Positions 27,135-35,753 of a stretch of 64,000 bases of DNA are shown piece after piece. The stretch comes from Corynebacterium afermentans subsp. afermentans (GTDB lineage Bacteria; Actinomycetota; Actinomycetes; Mycobacteriales; Mycobacteriaceae): assembly GCF_030408355.1 (NCBI RefSeq), contig NZ_CP046606.1:1922001-1986000 (forward strand), given 5' to 3'. The position numbers and the translations under genes were made by a program. Under the pieces are notes generated by a model that was not told the origin of the DNA, did not search any database, and saw only the letters and a program-made list of their open reading frames with translations. Numbering within the stretch: position 1 is the first letter of the stretch; each line of letters begins with the position of its first letter.

Positions 27135-27644
27135 AGTCACGACATATTTGACGGGGTGTGCCTGCGGAAGGCGTTGTGATCCTTGACAGGTCAGTCGCGT
27201 CATTGTTGACACTTAGGGTTACTTCAGTCGTGTCGGTGATGTTTGACTGGTGAGTCGGGACATGTTTGACACTATGAACAGTCCTAACCGCAACATCGCC
27301 ATCGTCAGAGCCGTCAGAGATCAAGGCGGCACACCCACCAGCGTCGCCAAACGCTTCGGCATCTCACGGCAACGCGTCCACCAGATCCTCAACGCCTACG
27401 ACGCAGGCGGCGCCGAAGCAATCGCACCGAAATCACGCGCCCCTCACACCCACCCGCACGCCGTGCCGGAAGCACTACGCAACGACATCATCACCGCCCG
27501 CGACTACCAAAAGGCCTACTGGAAACACGGCGACCCACCACTGCCCCCCCCCCGAATGAACAAAACCGGCACCCCAGAACAAAAACAACTGGGATGCCGG
27601 TCCGTCCAGCATGTCGCGACTCATGCGTCAAGCATGACGCGACT
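27135..27644. mobile_element. IS481-type element remnant with clustered 18-bp end repeats
   Basis: A truncated transposase is flanked by five copies of an 18-bp sequence, consensus AGTCRCGWCATNNTTGAC. Three are direct on the left (27135-27152, 27193-27210, 27253-27270) and two inverted on the right (27604-27621, 27627-27644). The core of the element is lost. The stretch 26944-27134 holds no other gene. Confidence 0.7.
27274..27540 (+). pseudogene. Truncated IS481-family transposase
   Basis: From the ATG at 27274 the frame encodes the helix-turn-helix N-terminus of an IS481 transposase (R-F-G-I-S-R-Q-R-V-H-Q-I-L-N, then P-K-S-R-A-P-H-T-H-P). It breaks off after about 85 residues, just before a run of ten C (27544-27553). 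The frame beyond runs through the right-end repeats and into the tRNA antisense, so nothing of the DDE catalytic domain remains. The fragment is not functional. Confidence 0.8.
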
Positions 27645-27650
27645 CATGAC

Positions 27651-27667
27651 ATTGGAGCTGGAGACGG
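27651..27667. repeat. tRNA-Thr 3' end, right copy of the att-like repeat
   Basis: Identical over 17 bp to 27111-27127. This copy is part of the intact tRNA gene. Confidence 0.6.
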
Positions 27668-27728
27668 GACTTGAACCCGCAACCTACGGTTTACAAGACC
27701 GTTGCGCTACCAATTGCGCCACTCCAGC
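27653..27728 (-). tRNA. tRNA-Thr (anticodon TGT)
   Basis: 76 nt with encoded CCA. Acceptor stem GCTGGAG/CTCCAGC, anticodon loop CTTGTAA with anticodon TGT, and T-loop TTCAAGT are all paired or placed normally. Its 3' end is duplicated at 27111-27127 beyond the IS remnant. Confidence 0.95.
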
Positions 27729-27782
27729 AGTGCAGCAAGATCTTACACACGCCCCGCACCTGCGACATAACTGGCCAACGGA

Positions 27783-27788
27783 TAGTGT
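27783..27788 (+). promoter_or_regulatory. -10 box of leaderless thrE
   Basis: TAGTGT ends 6 nt before the GTG at 27795, with no ribosome site between. Confidence 0.4.
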
Positions 27789-27794
27789 GAACGT

Positions 27795-29249
27795 GTGGCA
27801 GAAGGTAGCTCATTGTGGGAGAGGATCTCCGGCTCGCGGCAGCGTGTGGCAACGATTGACGAGGCCCGCACGTCCCCGCCGCCGTCCGTCCTCGCGCCCA
27901 TTAACCTGGCGGATCCCGCCGAGGTCGCGGCGGTGATGAACATCGCCGCGCGCATCGGGGAGATCCTCATTGCGAACGCGACGACGTCTGCGGATGCGGC
28001 GAAGCAGATCCACACGGTGTGTTCCTCCTATGGCCTGCACTACGTGCACGTGTCGATCACCGTGAACACGATCACGCTCAACACGATCATCGGCGTGAAT
28101 CAGCGCACCCCGGTGAACGTCTTCCGCGTGGTCACGATGATCAGCGAGAACTACCACAAACTGCAGGAAGTGGACCGCCTGATCCGCTCGATCCGTTCCG
28201 GCGCGACCCCGCCGGAAATGGCGGAGCGGATCCTCAATGACATCGACACCTCGCCGATCCCCCACCGCAACACCCGCAACCTCGCCGGCTGGACGGTGAT
28301 GGGTTTCTTCGTGGCGATGCTGCTCGGCGGCGACCTACTGATGATGACCGTCGGCGGCCTGACCGCGTTTCTCATCATGGGCTTCAACAAGCTGCTTTCC
28401 CGCGGCGGCCTGCCTGCGTTTTTCCACAACGTCATCGGCGGCTTCCTCGCCACGGTGCCAGCGGCAATCACGTACGACTTCTCCGCGTCGATCGGCCGCA
28501 CAATTGTGCCCAGCCAGCTGATTGCGACGGGCATCATCGTCCTTCTCGCGGGTCTGACGCTTGTGCAATCGCTTCTCGACGGCGTGACCGGCTCCCCCCT
28601 CAACGCTTCCGCACGCTTCTTCTCCGCCATGCTGAACACCGGCGGCATCGTGGCCGGCGTGGCCGGCGGCGTGGCGGTTTCAGAGATGGTGGGAATGCCC
28701 CTGCCGCCGATTGAGCTTCTCCCCGGCAGCGCCGCGTATTCGAATGCGCTGCTCACCGTGGTCGGCGGCGGCATGGCTGCAGCCGCTTTTGCCGTGTGCT
28801 GTTTCGCGGAGCGCGCCGCGATCATGCTTTCCATTGTCACCGCCGCGCTCGGCTCCGCCTGCTACTACATCCTCCTCGCGCCATTCGGCCTGGGCAGGCT
28901 GTCGGCGACCGCAGCCTGCGCCATTGTGGTGGGACTTGTCGGCGGCCTGGTTTCCCGCCGGTTTTTGATCAACCCGGTGATCACGGCCGTGGCGGGCGTG
29001 ACCCCGTTTTTGCCCGGCTCGTGGATTTACCGCGGCATGTACGCGTTGATGAACGAGCAGATGCTGCTGGGCATGATGAATTTGTTCAACGCCATTGGCA
29101 CCTGTATGGCCCTGGCCGCCGGTGTGGTTTTCGGCGAGTGGGTTGCGCGCCGCATCCGCCGGCCGCAACTGTATGTGCCGTACCAAGCGTTCAAGCGCGC
29201 CGGCCGCTTCACGTTCGAGCAGCTGCTCAGGGTGCGGCGACGCAGATAA
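27795..29249 (+). CDS. thrE: Threonine/serine exporter ThrE
   Basis: A 484-residue exporter with a soluble N-terminal domain (about 1-160) and around ten membrane segments. It matches C. glutamicum ThrE in many stretches I remember, such as I-V-L-L-A-G-L-T-L-V-Q-S-L, L-P-G-S-W-I-Y-R-G-M-Y-A and V-N-V-F, and length agrees (489 there). It exports threonine and serine using the proton gradient. The GTG start fits a leaderless promoter. The lysine-tailed gene and otsA follow, as in C. glutamicum. Confidence 0.93.
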   Translation: MAEGSSLWERISGSRQRVATIDEARTSPPPSVLAPINLADPAEVAAVMNIAARIGEILIANATTSADAAKQIHTVCSSYGLHYVHVSITVNTITLNTIIGVNQRTPVNVFRVVTMISENYHKLQEVDRLIRSIRSGATPPEMAERILNDIDTSPIPHRNTRNLAGWTVMGFFVAMLLGGDLLMMTVGGLTAFLIMGFNKLLSRGGLPAFFHNVIGGFLATVPAAITYDFSASIGRTIVPSQLIATGIIVLLAGLTLVQSLLDGVTGSPLNASARFFSAMLNTGGIVAGVAGGVAVSEMVGMPLPPIELLPGSAAYSNALLTVVGGGMAAAAFAVCCFAERAAIMLSIVTAALGSACYYILLAPFGLGRLSATAACAIVVGLVGGLVSRRFLINPVITAVAGVTPFLPGSWIYRGMYALMNEQMLLGMMNLFNAIGTCMALAAGVVFGEWVARRIRRPQLYVPYQAFKRAGRFTFEQLLRVRRRR

Positions 29250-29302
29250 GTTCATCGCGTAGGATGAAAGCCCTTGACGCCTGATGGAAGAAGGAGAACG
29301 TA

Positions 29303-29662
29303 GTGCCACCTAAGATCACCGATTCGCGCCCTACCGCCGAGGCGATGCACGCTGTTGAGGAGCAGACGGCTTCGGGTGCCCGTCGGATCGTGGCAACGTA
29401 CGCCGAGGATTTCCTGGACGGCGTAACCCTGATGTCCATGTTGGGGGTTGCCCCGAAGGGCTTCGTGTACAAGCGCTACGTGGAGGACCTGGAGCAGGAG
29501 GCCGAGGAGGAAGCTCCGAAGAAGGCCACCAAAAAGAAGGCCACGAAGAAGAAGGCCACGAAGAAGAAGGCAAGCAAGAAGGCCACCAAGAAAAAGACCA
29601 CGAAGAAGGCAAGCAAGAAGGCCACCAAAAAGTCGACGAAGAAGACTGCCAAGAAGGCATAA
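29303..29662 (+). CDS. Small protein with histone-like lysine tail
   Basis: A 119-residue protein. Residues 1-68 form an uncharacterised, slightly acidic domain (A-T-Y-A-E-D-F-L-D-G within it). After an E-E-E-A junction, about 48 residues are made almost only of K, A, T and S in K-K-A-T repeats, like the tails of HupB or histone H1. Non-specific DNA binding is inferred from the tail. AAGGAG lies 6 nt before the GTG. The stop abuts the otsA ATG, so the two are cotranscribed. Confidence 0.75.
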   Translation: MPPKITDSRPTAEAMHAVEEQTASGARRIVATYAEDFLDGVTLMSMLGVAPKGFVYKRYVEDLEQEAEEEAPKKATKKKATKKKATKKKASKKATKKKTTKKASKKATKKSTKKTAKKA

Positions 29663-30940
29663 ATGGGGGACAACGAGTTCGTCGTTGTGGCGAACCGCCT
29701 GCCGGTGGACAAGGTGGGAGACCACTACGAGGTCTCCCCGGGCGGCCTCGTCGCCGCCCTTGCCCCGGTTTTGCGCGCCCGGGAGGGCTGCTGGGTGGGT
29801 TGGCCCGGCACCATCGGGGAAACGCTTGAGCCGTTCGAGTTCGGTGGCATTTCGCTGTTGCCAGTCGGGCTCGACAAGGATGATTTTGAAGGCTTCTACG
29901 AGGGCTTTTCCAACTCCGCGCTGTGGCCGCTTTACCACGATCTGATTGTCCAGCCGGAGTACAACCAAGCTTGGTGGGACCGCTACGTCGCAGTCAACCG
30001 CAAGTTCGCGGAGGCGACCGCGAAAGCTGCGGCGAAAGACGCCACCGTGTGGGTGCAGGACTACCAACTGCAGCTCGTCCCGGGGATGCTCAAAGCACTC
30101 CGTCCCGACGTGACCATCGGCTTTTTCCTGCACATCCCCTTCCCCGCCCCGGCGTTGTTCCAGCAGTTGCCGTGGCGCGACGAGATTCTCGAGGGGCTGA
30201 AAGGCTGCGATCTGATCGGCTTTCAGCGCCACACGGACGAGGACAACTTCCGCCTGCTCACGGAGGAGATCCGCTCCGGCACTTTCCCCATTTCCATCGA
30301 TTCGGGGGAGATCGCTGCCGCCACAAACGAGCAGGTCGAGGCGCTGCGAAGCGCCGTCGGCAGCCCGAAGCACCTCCTTCTTGGCGTGGACCGCCTGGAT
30401 TACACGAAGGGCATCCTGCAGCGCCTGCTGGCCATCGAGTCGCTGCTGGAGGAGGGCAAGCTCTCCGACATCGCCTTTGTCCAGATCGCCACCCCGTCGC
30501 GTGAGCGCATCGAGCATTACCGCACCACCCGCAAGCAGGTCGAAGAGGCCATCGGCCGCATCAACGGCCGCTTCGGCGAGGTGGGCCGGCCTATCGTCCA
30601 CTACGTTCACCGCAGCGTGCCGAAGGAGCACCTGGGCACCTTTTATGCCGCCGCGGACATCATGCTGGTCACCCCGTTCAAGGACGGTATGAATCTGGTG
30701 GCCAAGGAGTATGTGGCGGCCCACCCGGACGCGGACGGCGCGCTGGTGCTCTCCGAGTTCGCGGGTGCCGCCGTGGAGCTCGACCAGGCGTACCTGTGCA
30801 ACCCGTTTGACCTGGAGTCCGTCAAGGAGGCGATCCTCGAGGCGACCGACCCGGACCCTGCGCGCATGCGCCACATGCATGATTGGGTGATGGAGCACGA
30901 TGTGGCCGCGTGGGCGAAATCTTTCTTGGAGGAGCTGTGA
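29663..30940 (+). CDS. otsA: Trehalose-6-phosphate synthase
   Basis: A 425-residue GT20 glycosyltransferase joining glucose from UDP- or ADP-glucose to glucose-6-phosphate. V-V-A-N-R-L-P-V, W-V-Q-D-Y-Q-L-Q-L-V-P, L-L-G-V-D-R-L-D-Y-T-K-G and D-G-M-N-L-V-A-K-E-Y are all intact. It is about 50 residues shorter than usual. Most of the loss is between G-F-Q-R-H-T-D and F-P-I-S-I-D-S, a surface segment that is about 30 residues longer in M. tuberculosis. otsB follows after a small lipoprotein gene. Confidence 0.93.
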   Translation: MGDNEFVVVANRLPVDKVGDHYEVSPGGLVAALAPVLRAREGCWVGWPGTIGETLEPFEFGGISLLPVGLDKDDFEGFYEGFSNSALWPLYHDLIVQPEYNQAWWDRYVAVNRKFAEATAKAAAKDATVWVQDYQLQLVPGMLKALRPDVTIGFFLHIPFPAPALFQQLPWRDEILEGLKGCDLIGFQRHTDEDNFRLLTEEIRSGTFPISIDSGEIAAATNEQVEALRSAVGSPKHLLLGVDRLDYTKGILQRLLAIESLLEEGKLSDIAFVQIATPSRERIEHYRTTRKQVEEAIGRINGRFGEVGRPIVHYVHRSVPKEHLGTFYAAADIMLVTPFKDGMNLVAKEYVAAHPDADGALVLSEFAGAAVELDQAYLCNPFDLESVKEAILEATDPDPARMRHMHDWVMEHDVAAWAKSFLEEL

Positions 30941-31320
30941 AGCGCGCCGTAGCTATCGCGCCGTTGCTCGCCTTGGCCGCCTGCGCGCCCGCTCCCACGT
31001 GGCAGGTTGTCTCGCTGCGCACCAGCGAGGACCAGCCCGCCACTGAGGCGTCGATCGCGCGCGTGCGTATCGACGACCAAAGGTTCTCCGGCACCACCGG
31101 CTGCGCCGACGTGTCCGGCTCGTTCGAGGGCGAAGACACCATCACGCTGGAAAACATCGCACTCGGCGACCCGGGCGATTGCTCCGGCTGGGCCCGCCAC
31201 ACCCACGATCAACTGGAACATTTCCTCACCGATAACCGCACCTTCCAGGTGTCCCACCCCGCCGATTTTGAGATGATCCTCGTGGCCGACAGTGGCGAAA
31301 CCCTGAGGCTGATGCGATGA
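30937..31320 (+). CDS. META/HslJ-like lipoprotein between otsA and otsB
   Basis: A 127-residue protein with lipobox L-A-A-C (Cys16). The mature part has R-F-S-G-T-T-G-C-A-D-V-S-G-S-F, the G-C-N-x-x-x-G-x-Y-like turn of META/HslJ domains, and paired cysteines. It overlaps the otsA stop (GTGA) and the otsB start (ATGA), so all three are tightly coupled. Its link to trehalose metabolism is positional only; C. glutamicum has an unknown gene at this place too. Confidence 0.72.
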   Translation: MKRAVAIAPLLALAACAPAPTWQVVSLRTSEDQPATEASIARVRIDDQRFSGTTGCADVSGSFEGEDTITLENIALGDPGDCSGWARHTHDQLEHFLTDNRTFQVSHPADFEMILVADSGETLRLMR

Positions 31321-32012
31321 GGCTCCTCGTTTGCCTGGATTTCGACGGCACGCTCGCAGAACTCAACCCGGACCCGTACGCGGTCCGCATTCACCCGGCC
31401 GCGGAGGCAGCCATCCGTCGATTGGCTGCGCTGCCCGACACCGAGGTGGCCATCCTCACCGGCCGCCACGTCGAGGGCATCAAGAAGGTCCTCCCGCAAA
31501 ACCTACCCGTCACCCTGATCGGCTCCCACGGCGCGGAGCCGGGGCCAAAACTTGCAGGGGAAGACCGCGCCTACCTGGACAGCATCGAGGGTCAGCTCGA
31601 CACCCTCGCCACCGACGGCGCCTACGTGGAGGTCAAGCCGTACCAGCGCGTCCTCCACGTGGCACAAGTTCACGACCGCGACGTCGCGGCAACCATCCTC
31701 GCCGCCGCGAACGCCATCGACACCCATGGCCGCCCGAAGACTCAGGGCCACAACGTGGTGGAGTTTTCTGCGGTGTCGATTACCAAAGGCACCTGGCTAA
31801 ACGATTACAAGCAGGACTTCGACAGGACGATTTTCGCCGGCGACGACGACACCGACGAGCACGCCATGGCGGTGCTCGATGACACCGACCTCGGCATCAA
31901 AGTCGGCACAAAACCGTCGCGGGCCACCCGCCGGGTACCCGACGTCGACGCCATGGCACAATTGCTCACCCAACTCGCCGACGAAAGGGAAGCATGGAGC
32001 GCCACGCGCTAG
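31317..32012 (+). CDS. otsB: Trehalose-6-phosphate phosphatase
   Basis: A 231-residue HAD phosphatase completing trehalose synthesis. D-F-D-G-T-L-A holds the nucleophile, L-T-G-R-H motif II, and A-G-D-D-D-T-D-E the last acidic motif. The ATG overlaps the preceding stop, and the esterase gene starts 19 nt before its end. Confidence 0.93.
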   Translation: MRLLVCLDFDGTLAELNPDPYAVRIHPAAEAAIRRLAALPDTEVAILTGRHVEGIKKVLPQNLPVTLIGSHGAEPGPKLAGEDRAYLDSIEGQLDTLATDGAYVEVKPYQRVLHVAQVHDRDVAATILAAANAIDTHGRPKTQGHNVVEFSAVSITKGTWLNDYKQDFDRTIFAGDDDTDEHAMAVLDDTDLGIKVGTKPSRATRRVPDVDAMAQLLTQLADEREAWSATR

Positions 32013-32764
32013 TCCACCAGGGCCACGAGCGTCGCTGGATCGAGATCGAAGGCACGACCAACGCCCTCCTTCTGGTCCTGCACGGCTCGCTGCAGTCCGG
32101 CAACGTGCTGCGCAACTTCACCGACCGCACCTTCGAGGGCCTCGGTCCCACCGTGGTCTACCCGGACGGCATCAAGCACCACTTCAACGACCTGCGCGCG
32201 GGCTTCAACGAGGATGCGCGCCGCATGCGCATCGATGACGTCGGCTTCCTCACGAAACTCGTCGAACACTACAGCGCCGACACGGTGATCGGCTGCGGTT
32301 TCTCCAACGGCGGGCAGATGGTCATGCGCTTGCTTTTCGACGCCCCAGGGCTGCTCACCGGCGCCGCCACCTTCGGCGCGTCGATGCCAACCGCGGACAA
32401 CACGCTGACCACCACCGACAACTACCAACCGACGAAGCTTCTGGCCGTCCAGGGCACAAAAGACAAGCTGGTGCCTTACAAAGGCGGCGTGGCCGGCATC
32501 GGCGGCAACAACCGGGGAGAAACCCGGTCCGCCCTCAACTCCGCCGAGTTCTTTGCGAACTTAAACGGCTGCACCGACCACGTAACGTCGACAAGCGAAA
32601 AGCTCCGCGTCGACGATTGGACCGGCGAGCACCCAGTCCGCCTCGTCTCCCTCGAGGGCGCCGGGCACATGGTGCCGGTGGACAAGGACCTCGACCCGCG
32701 GCTGGGCCACAACCCGAAGTCCCCTACCGGCGGGGAGCTTATCCGGCAGTTCTTCTTTGCCTAG
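31994..32764 (+). CDS. Alpha/beta-hydrolase (PHB-depolymerase/LpqC-like esterase)
   Basis: A 256-residue serine hydrolase resembling polyhydroxybutyrate depolymerase and feruloyl esterase-type proteins. It shows the oxyanion stretch L-H-G-S, the nucleophile elbow G-F-S-N-G-G, an acid near G-T-K-D-K-L-V-P and the His in G-A-G-H-M-V-P. No signal peptide is visible, unlike many relatives. It overlaps otsB by 19 nt and the convergent rlmB by 26 nt. Confidence 0.75.
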   Translation: MERHALVHQGHERRWIEIEGTTNALLLVLHGSLQSGNVLRNFTDRTFEGLGPTVVYPDGIKHHFNDLRAGFNEDARRMRIDDVGFLTKLVEHYSADTVIGCGFSNGGQMVMRLLFDAPGLLTGAATFGASMPTADNTLTTTDNYQPTKLLAVQGTKDKLVPYKGGVAGIGGNNRGETRSALNSAEFFANLNGCTDHVTSTSEKLRVDDWTGEHPVRLVSLEGAGHMVPVDKDLDPRLGHNPKSPTGGELIRQFFFA

Positions 32765-33671
32765 CAAACTCGCTTAGCACCACGCCTGCCGCGACGGAGG
32801 CGTTGAGGGATTCCACCCAGTCCTCCATGGGCACGGACATGATCACGTCGCAGTTTTCGCGCACCAGGCGCGAGATGCCCTTGCCCTCGGAGCCGACGAC
32901 GATGACCACGTTGTCGGTGGCCTGGTCGAAGGTGTCCAGAGTGTGCTCGCCGCCCGCATCGAGGCCGACCACGGTGTAGCCGTTGTCCTTGAACTGCTTG
33001 ACGGTACGGGTCACGTTGGTCACGCGCGCCACAGGCAGCCGCGCCGCGGTGCCGGCCGATGTCCTCCAGGCCACGCCGGTGACCTGCGCCGAGCGGCGCT
33101 CCGGGATGATCACGCCGTTGCCGCCGAACGCCGCGGTCGAGCGGATCACCGCACCCAAATTTCGCGGGTCGGTGATGTTGTCCAGCACCACGAACATGCC
33201 GGGCCCGTCCACGGACTCGAGCAAATCGCCAAAGTCGGCGTACTTGTACGGCTGGATTTTCAGCCCGAGGCCTTGGTGCATGCCGTTGCCGGTCATCGCG
33301 TCGAGCTGCTGGCGGGGCACCTCGTGCACCGGGATGCCCTTGGAGTTGGCCATGCCGACCGCCTCGCTCAGCCGTTGGTCGTGGCCGGTACCAGCGACCA
33401 CGTACAGCGCTTCCGCCGGCACCTTCGCCTTGAGGCATTCCACTACCGGGTTGCGGCCGACCACCATGTCGGCGACCTCTCGGTCGTGGCGCCCCTGTGC
33501 GCGGCGCTGCCGATCCAGCTTGCGCTTGTGGGCGGCGTGGTAGACACGGTCCTCCGCCTTCGGGGTCGCGCCCTTGCCGCGCAGGCCGCGGCGACGCTGC
33601 CCGCCGGAGCCCTTCGTGGGGCCCTTCTTGTTCTTCTTTTGCTTGTCAGGCCGCTCGTACGGTTTCGCCAT
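32739..33671 (-). CDS. rlmB: TrmH-family rRNA 2'-O-methyltransferase (RlmB type)
   Basis: A 310-residue SPOUT enzyme. A basic, disordered N-terminal 60 residues precede the ribose-binding domain and the knotted domain with [21 protein letters not shown] and S-L-N-A-S-V-A-A-G. It should methylate guanosine in 23S rRNA. The start lies 3 nt after the cysS stop, whose last codons supply the AAGGAG site. Confidence 0.9.
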   Translation of the reverse strand: MAKPYERPDKQKKNKKGPTKGSGGQRRRGLRGKGATPKAEDRVYHAAHKRKLDRQRRAQGRHDREVADMVVGRNPVVECLKAKVPAEALYVVAGTGHDQRLSEAVGMANSKGIPVHEVPRQQLDAMTGNGMHQGLGLKIQPYKYADFGDLLESVDGPGMFVVLDNITDPRNLGAVIRSTAAFGGNGVIIPERRSAQVTGVAWRTSAGTAARLPVARVTNVTRTVKQFKDNGYTVVGLDAGGEHTLDTFDQATDNVVIVVGSEGKGISRLVRENCDVIMSVPMEDWVESLNASVAAGVVLSEFARQRRTAG

Positions 33672-33674
33672 GAT

Positions 33675-35000
33675 CTACTCCTTCACCTGCCACTGCGGCC
33701 CATCGGCCGTGTCGGTCACCTCGATGCCGGCCGCGGCCAGCCTGTCGCGCACCTCGTCGGCGGTCGCCCAATCCTTCTCCGCGCGGGCGGTCGCCCTGCG
33801 CTCCAGCTCCGCGCGCACCAGCACATCCAGCGCGTTGCTATTGCTTGTCGACGACGGCCACGCCCCCGGATCCACACCCAACACCGCCGCCATCGCACGC
33901 ACCTGCGCAGCGATAGGAGCGGGGTCCTTCGCCTTGTTGCCCTCGCGGACGAGGTTGTGGATCTCGGCGAGCGCCTTGGGCACGGAGAAGTCGTCGTTGA
34001 GCGCGTCGGCGAACCCGTCGGTCCAGGTGGTGGGCTCGGGCATGCCGGCGCGCTTCACAAATTCCTCGATGCGCCGGTAGCCGGCCGCCGCCTCCTGCAG
34101 GGCCTCGGGCGAGTACTCCAGGACGCTGCGGTAGTGCGCGGAGCCGAGGTAGTAGCGCAGCTCCACGGGGCGAACCTGCTCGAGCATCGCGTCGATGGAC
34201 AGCACGTTGCCGAGCGACTTCGACATCTTCTCGCCCGCCATGGTCACCCAGTGGTTGTGCATCCAGAAGTGGGCAAACCCATCACCGGCGGCGTGCGACT
34301 GGGCCTGTTCGTTCTCGTGGTGCGGGAACTGCAGGTCCAGTCCGCCACCGTGGATGTCGAATTCGGAGCCGAGGTACCAGGTGGACATTGCCGAGCACTC
34401 GAGGTGCCAGCCGGGCCGCCCCGGCCCCCACGGGGTGGGCCAGCTCGGCTCGCCGGGCTTGGCGGCCTTCCACAGCGCGAAGTCCGGGTCGTCGCCTGTC
34501 ATATCTTCCAGCTTGTTGCCGGAGATCGAGCCGTAGTCCCCGCCGGCCTTAACCCAGGCGTTGACGTCGAAGTAGACGGAGCCGTCGCGGGGGTAAGCGA
34601 AGCCTGCGTCGATAAGCCGCTGCATGTAGTCGACCATCTGGGTCACATGCCCGGTCGCGTGCGGCTCCACGGAAGGCGGCAGCACGCCGAGGGTGTCGTA
34701 CGCGCGGGTGAACTCGCGCTCGTAGGTAGAGACCCACTCCCACCAGGGGCGATTGTGCTCGCGCGCCTTGGTCAGGATCTTGTCGTCGATGTCGGTGACG
34801 TTGCGCGCGAACGCGACGTCGTAGTCGTTGGCCAGGAACCAGCGCCGGACGATGTCGAACGCGACACCCGAGCGCAGGTGCCCGATGTGGGGCTTGGCCT
34901 GCGGGGTGGCACCGCACAGGTAAATTGAGACATGCCCGGGCCGGATCGGCTCGAAGTCGCGCAGCGTGCGGGTTTTGGTGTCGAAAATGCGTTGCTTCAC
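33675..35000 (-). CDS. cysS: Cysteinyl-tRNA synthetase
   Basis: A 441-residue class I synthetase with P-H-I-G-H-L-R-S (HIGH), zinc ligands in L-C-G-A-T and the W-H-L-E-C-S region, and K-M-S-K-S. It is slightly short at the C-terminus. The GTG at 35000 follows a TAGACT hexamer by 8 nt, so it is probably leaderless. Confidence 0.96.
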   Translation of the reverse strand: MKQRIFDTKTRTLRDFEPIRPGHVSIYLCGATPQAKPHIGHLRSGVAFDIVRRWFLANDYDVAFARNVTDIDDKILTKAREHNRPWWEWVSTYEREFTRAYDTLGVLPPSVEPHATGHVTQMVDYMQRLIDAGFAYPRDGSVYFDVNAWVKAGGDYGSISGNKLEDMTGDDPDFALWKAAKPGEPSWPTPWGPGRPGWHLECSAMSTWYLGSEFDIHGGGLDLQFPHHENEQAQSHAAGDGFAHFWMHNHWVTMAGEKMSKSLGNVLSIDAMLEQVRPVELRYYLGSAHYRSVLEYSPEALQEAAAGYRRIEEFVKRAGMPEPTTWTDGFADALNDDFSVPKALAEIHNLVREGNKAKDPAPIAAQVRAMAAVLGVDPGAWPSSTSNSNALDVLVRAELERRATARAEKDWATADEVRDRLAAAGIEVTDTADGPQWQVKE

Positions 35001-35008
35001 AACACCGC

Positions 35009-35014
35009 AGTCTA
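35009..35014 (-). promoter_or_regulatory. -10 box of leaderless cysS-rlmB
   Basis: TAGACT on the minus strand, 8 nt before the cysS GTG. It overlaps the stop codon of the upstream gene fragment. Confidence 0.4.
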
Positions 35015-35262
35015 CAGCGCCGACTCGTCCACCTTGAGCTCCGAGTAGCGAGCCTCAGGAACGGCACGTCGATCGGCTCCCCGACCTGGCCCGCGCTGCA
35101 CTTCACGTCCTGTGCGTCGCCGTCGAGCATGGTGAAGGCACCGGAAACCTCGAGGGTCTCGACCCACTTTTCCTTTACGGTTTGCTCCACCGTGGCCGTG
35201 TAGGGCACGGTGCGGTTGGTGAACTGGAGGGTGCCGTCCGCCAGGTAGCGGCGGGGCCACTA
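35012..35262 (-). pseudogene. Frameshifted gene fragment between ispF and cysS
   Basis: Two minus-strand frames join into one coherent peptide: about 65 residues running from W-P-R-R-Y-L-A-D-G-T-L to G-E-P-I-D-V-P-F-L, then, after a one-base shift near 35055-35060, [15 protein letters not shown] and a stop. The 5' end is cut by an in-frame stop near 35265. The protein family is not recognised. It is either the decayed tail of a secreted or binding protein, or a sequencing error would be needed to restore it. Confidence 0.5.
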
Positions 35263-35267
35263 TGTAG

Positions 35268-35753
35268 TTACGGAGTACGGAACTTTCGTTCCACCAACGC
35301 CGTCGCTATGGCCGCGCGGCCCTCGCCACTTCCGGTGAATCCCATGTGGTCCGTGGTCGTCGCCGACACAGACACAGGGGCGCCGAGCGCCTCCGAGAGG
35401 ACCCGCTCCGCTTCCTCGCGCACCGGCGACATCTTCGGGGTTTGGCCGATCAGTTGGGCGGAGACGTTGACGACGGTGTGACCGTGGGCGTCGAGAAGCT
35501 CTTTCAGCTCTTGCAAGAGCTGGGCGCCGCGTACCCCGTCGTATTCCGGGCGGCCGACGCCGACGAAGGAGCCGAGGTCGCCGAGGCCGGAGGCGGACAA
35601 TACGGCGTCGACGATGACGTGGCTGACCACGTCGCCGTCCGAATGCCCCTCGCAGCCGTCCTGGTCTTCGTGGAGGATGCCGGCGATCCAGCATTCTTTC
35701 CCGGGTTGGATCTGGTGGGCGTCGAACGCCGTACCTACTCGGAGATTTGTCAT
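35268..35753 (-). CDS. ispF: 2-C-methyl-D-erythritol 2,4-cyclodiphosphate synthase
   Basis: A 161-residue MEP-pathway enzyme. G-T-A-F-D-A-H-Q-I holds two metal ligands (Asp11, His13), with H-S-D-G-D-V-V-S-H and the late [12 protein letters not shown] segment also present. It overlaps the stop of the HNH gene (ATGA) rather than ispD, its usual neighbour. Confidence 0.94.
   Translation of the reverse strand: MTNLRVGTAFDAHQIQPGKECWIAGILHEDQDGCEGHSDGDVVSHVIVDAVLSASGLGDLGSFVGVGRPEYDGVRGAQLLQELKELLDAHGHTVVNVSAQLIGQTPKMSPVREEAERVLSEALGAPVSVSATTTDHMGFTGSGEGRAAIATALVERKFRTP

Noticed and set aside
27544..27553. Run of ten C as a phase-variation tract
   Set aside because: It lies in a truncated transposase with no intact downstream coding sequence, so slippage would switch nothing.
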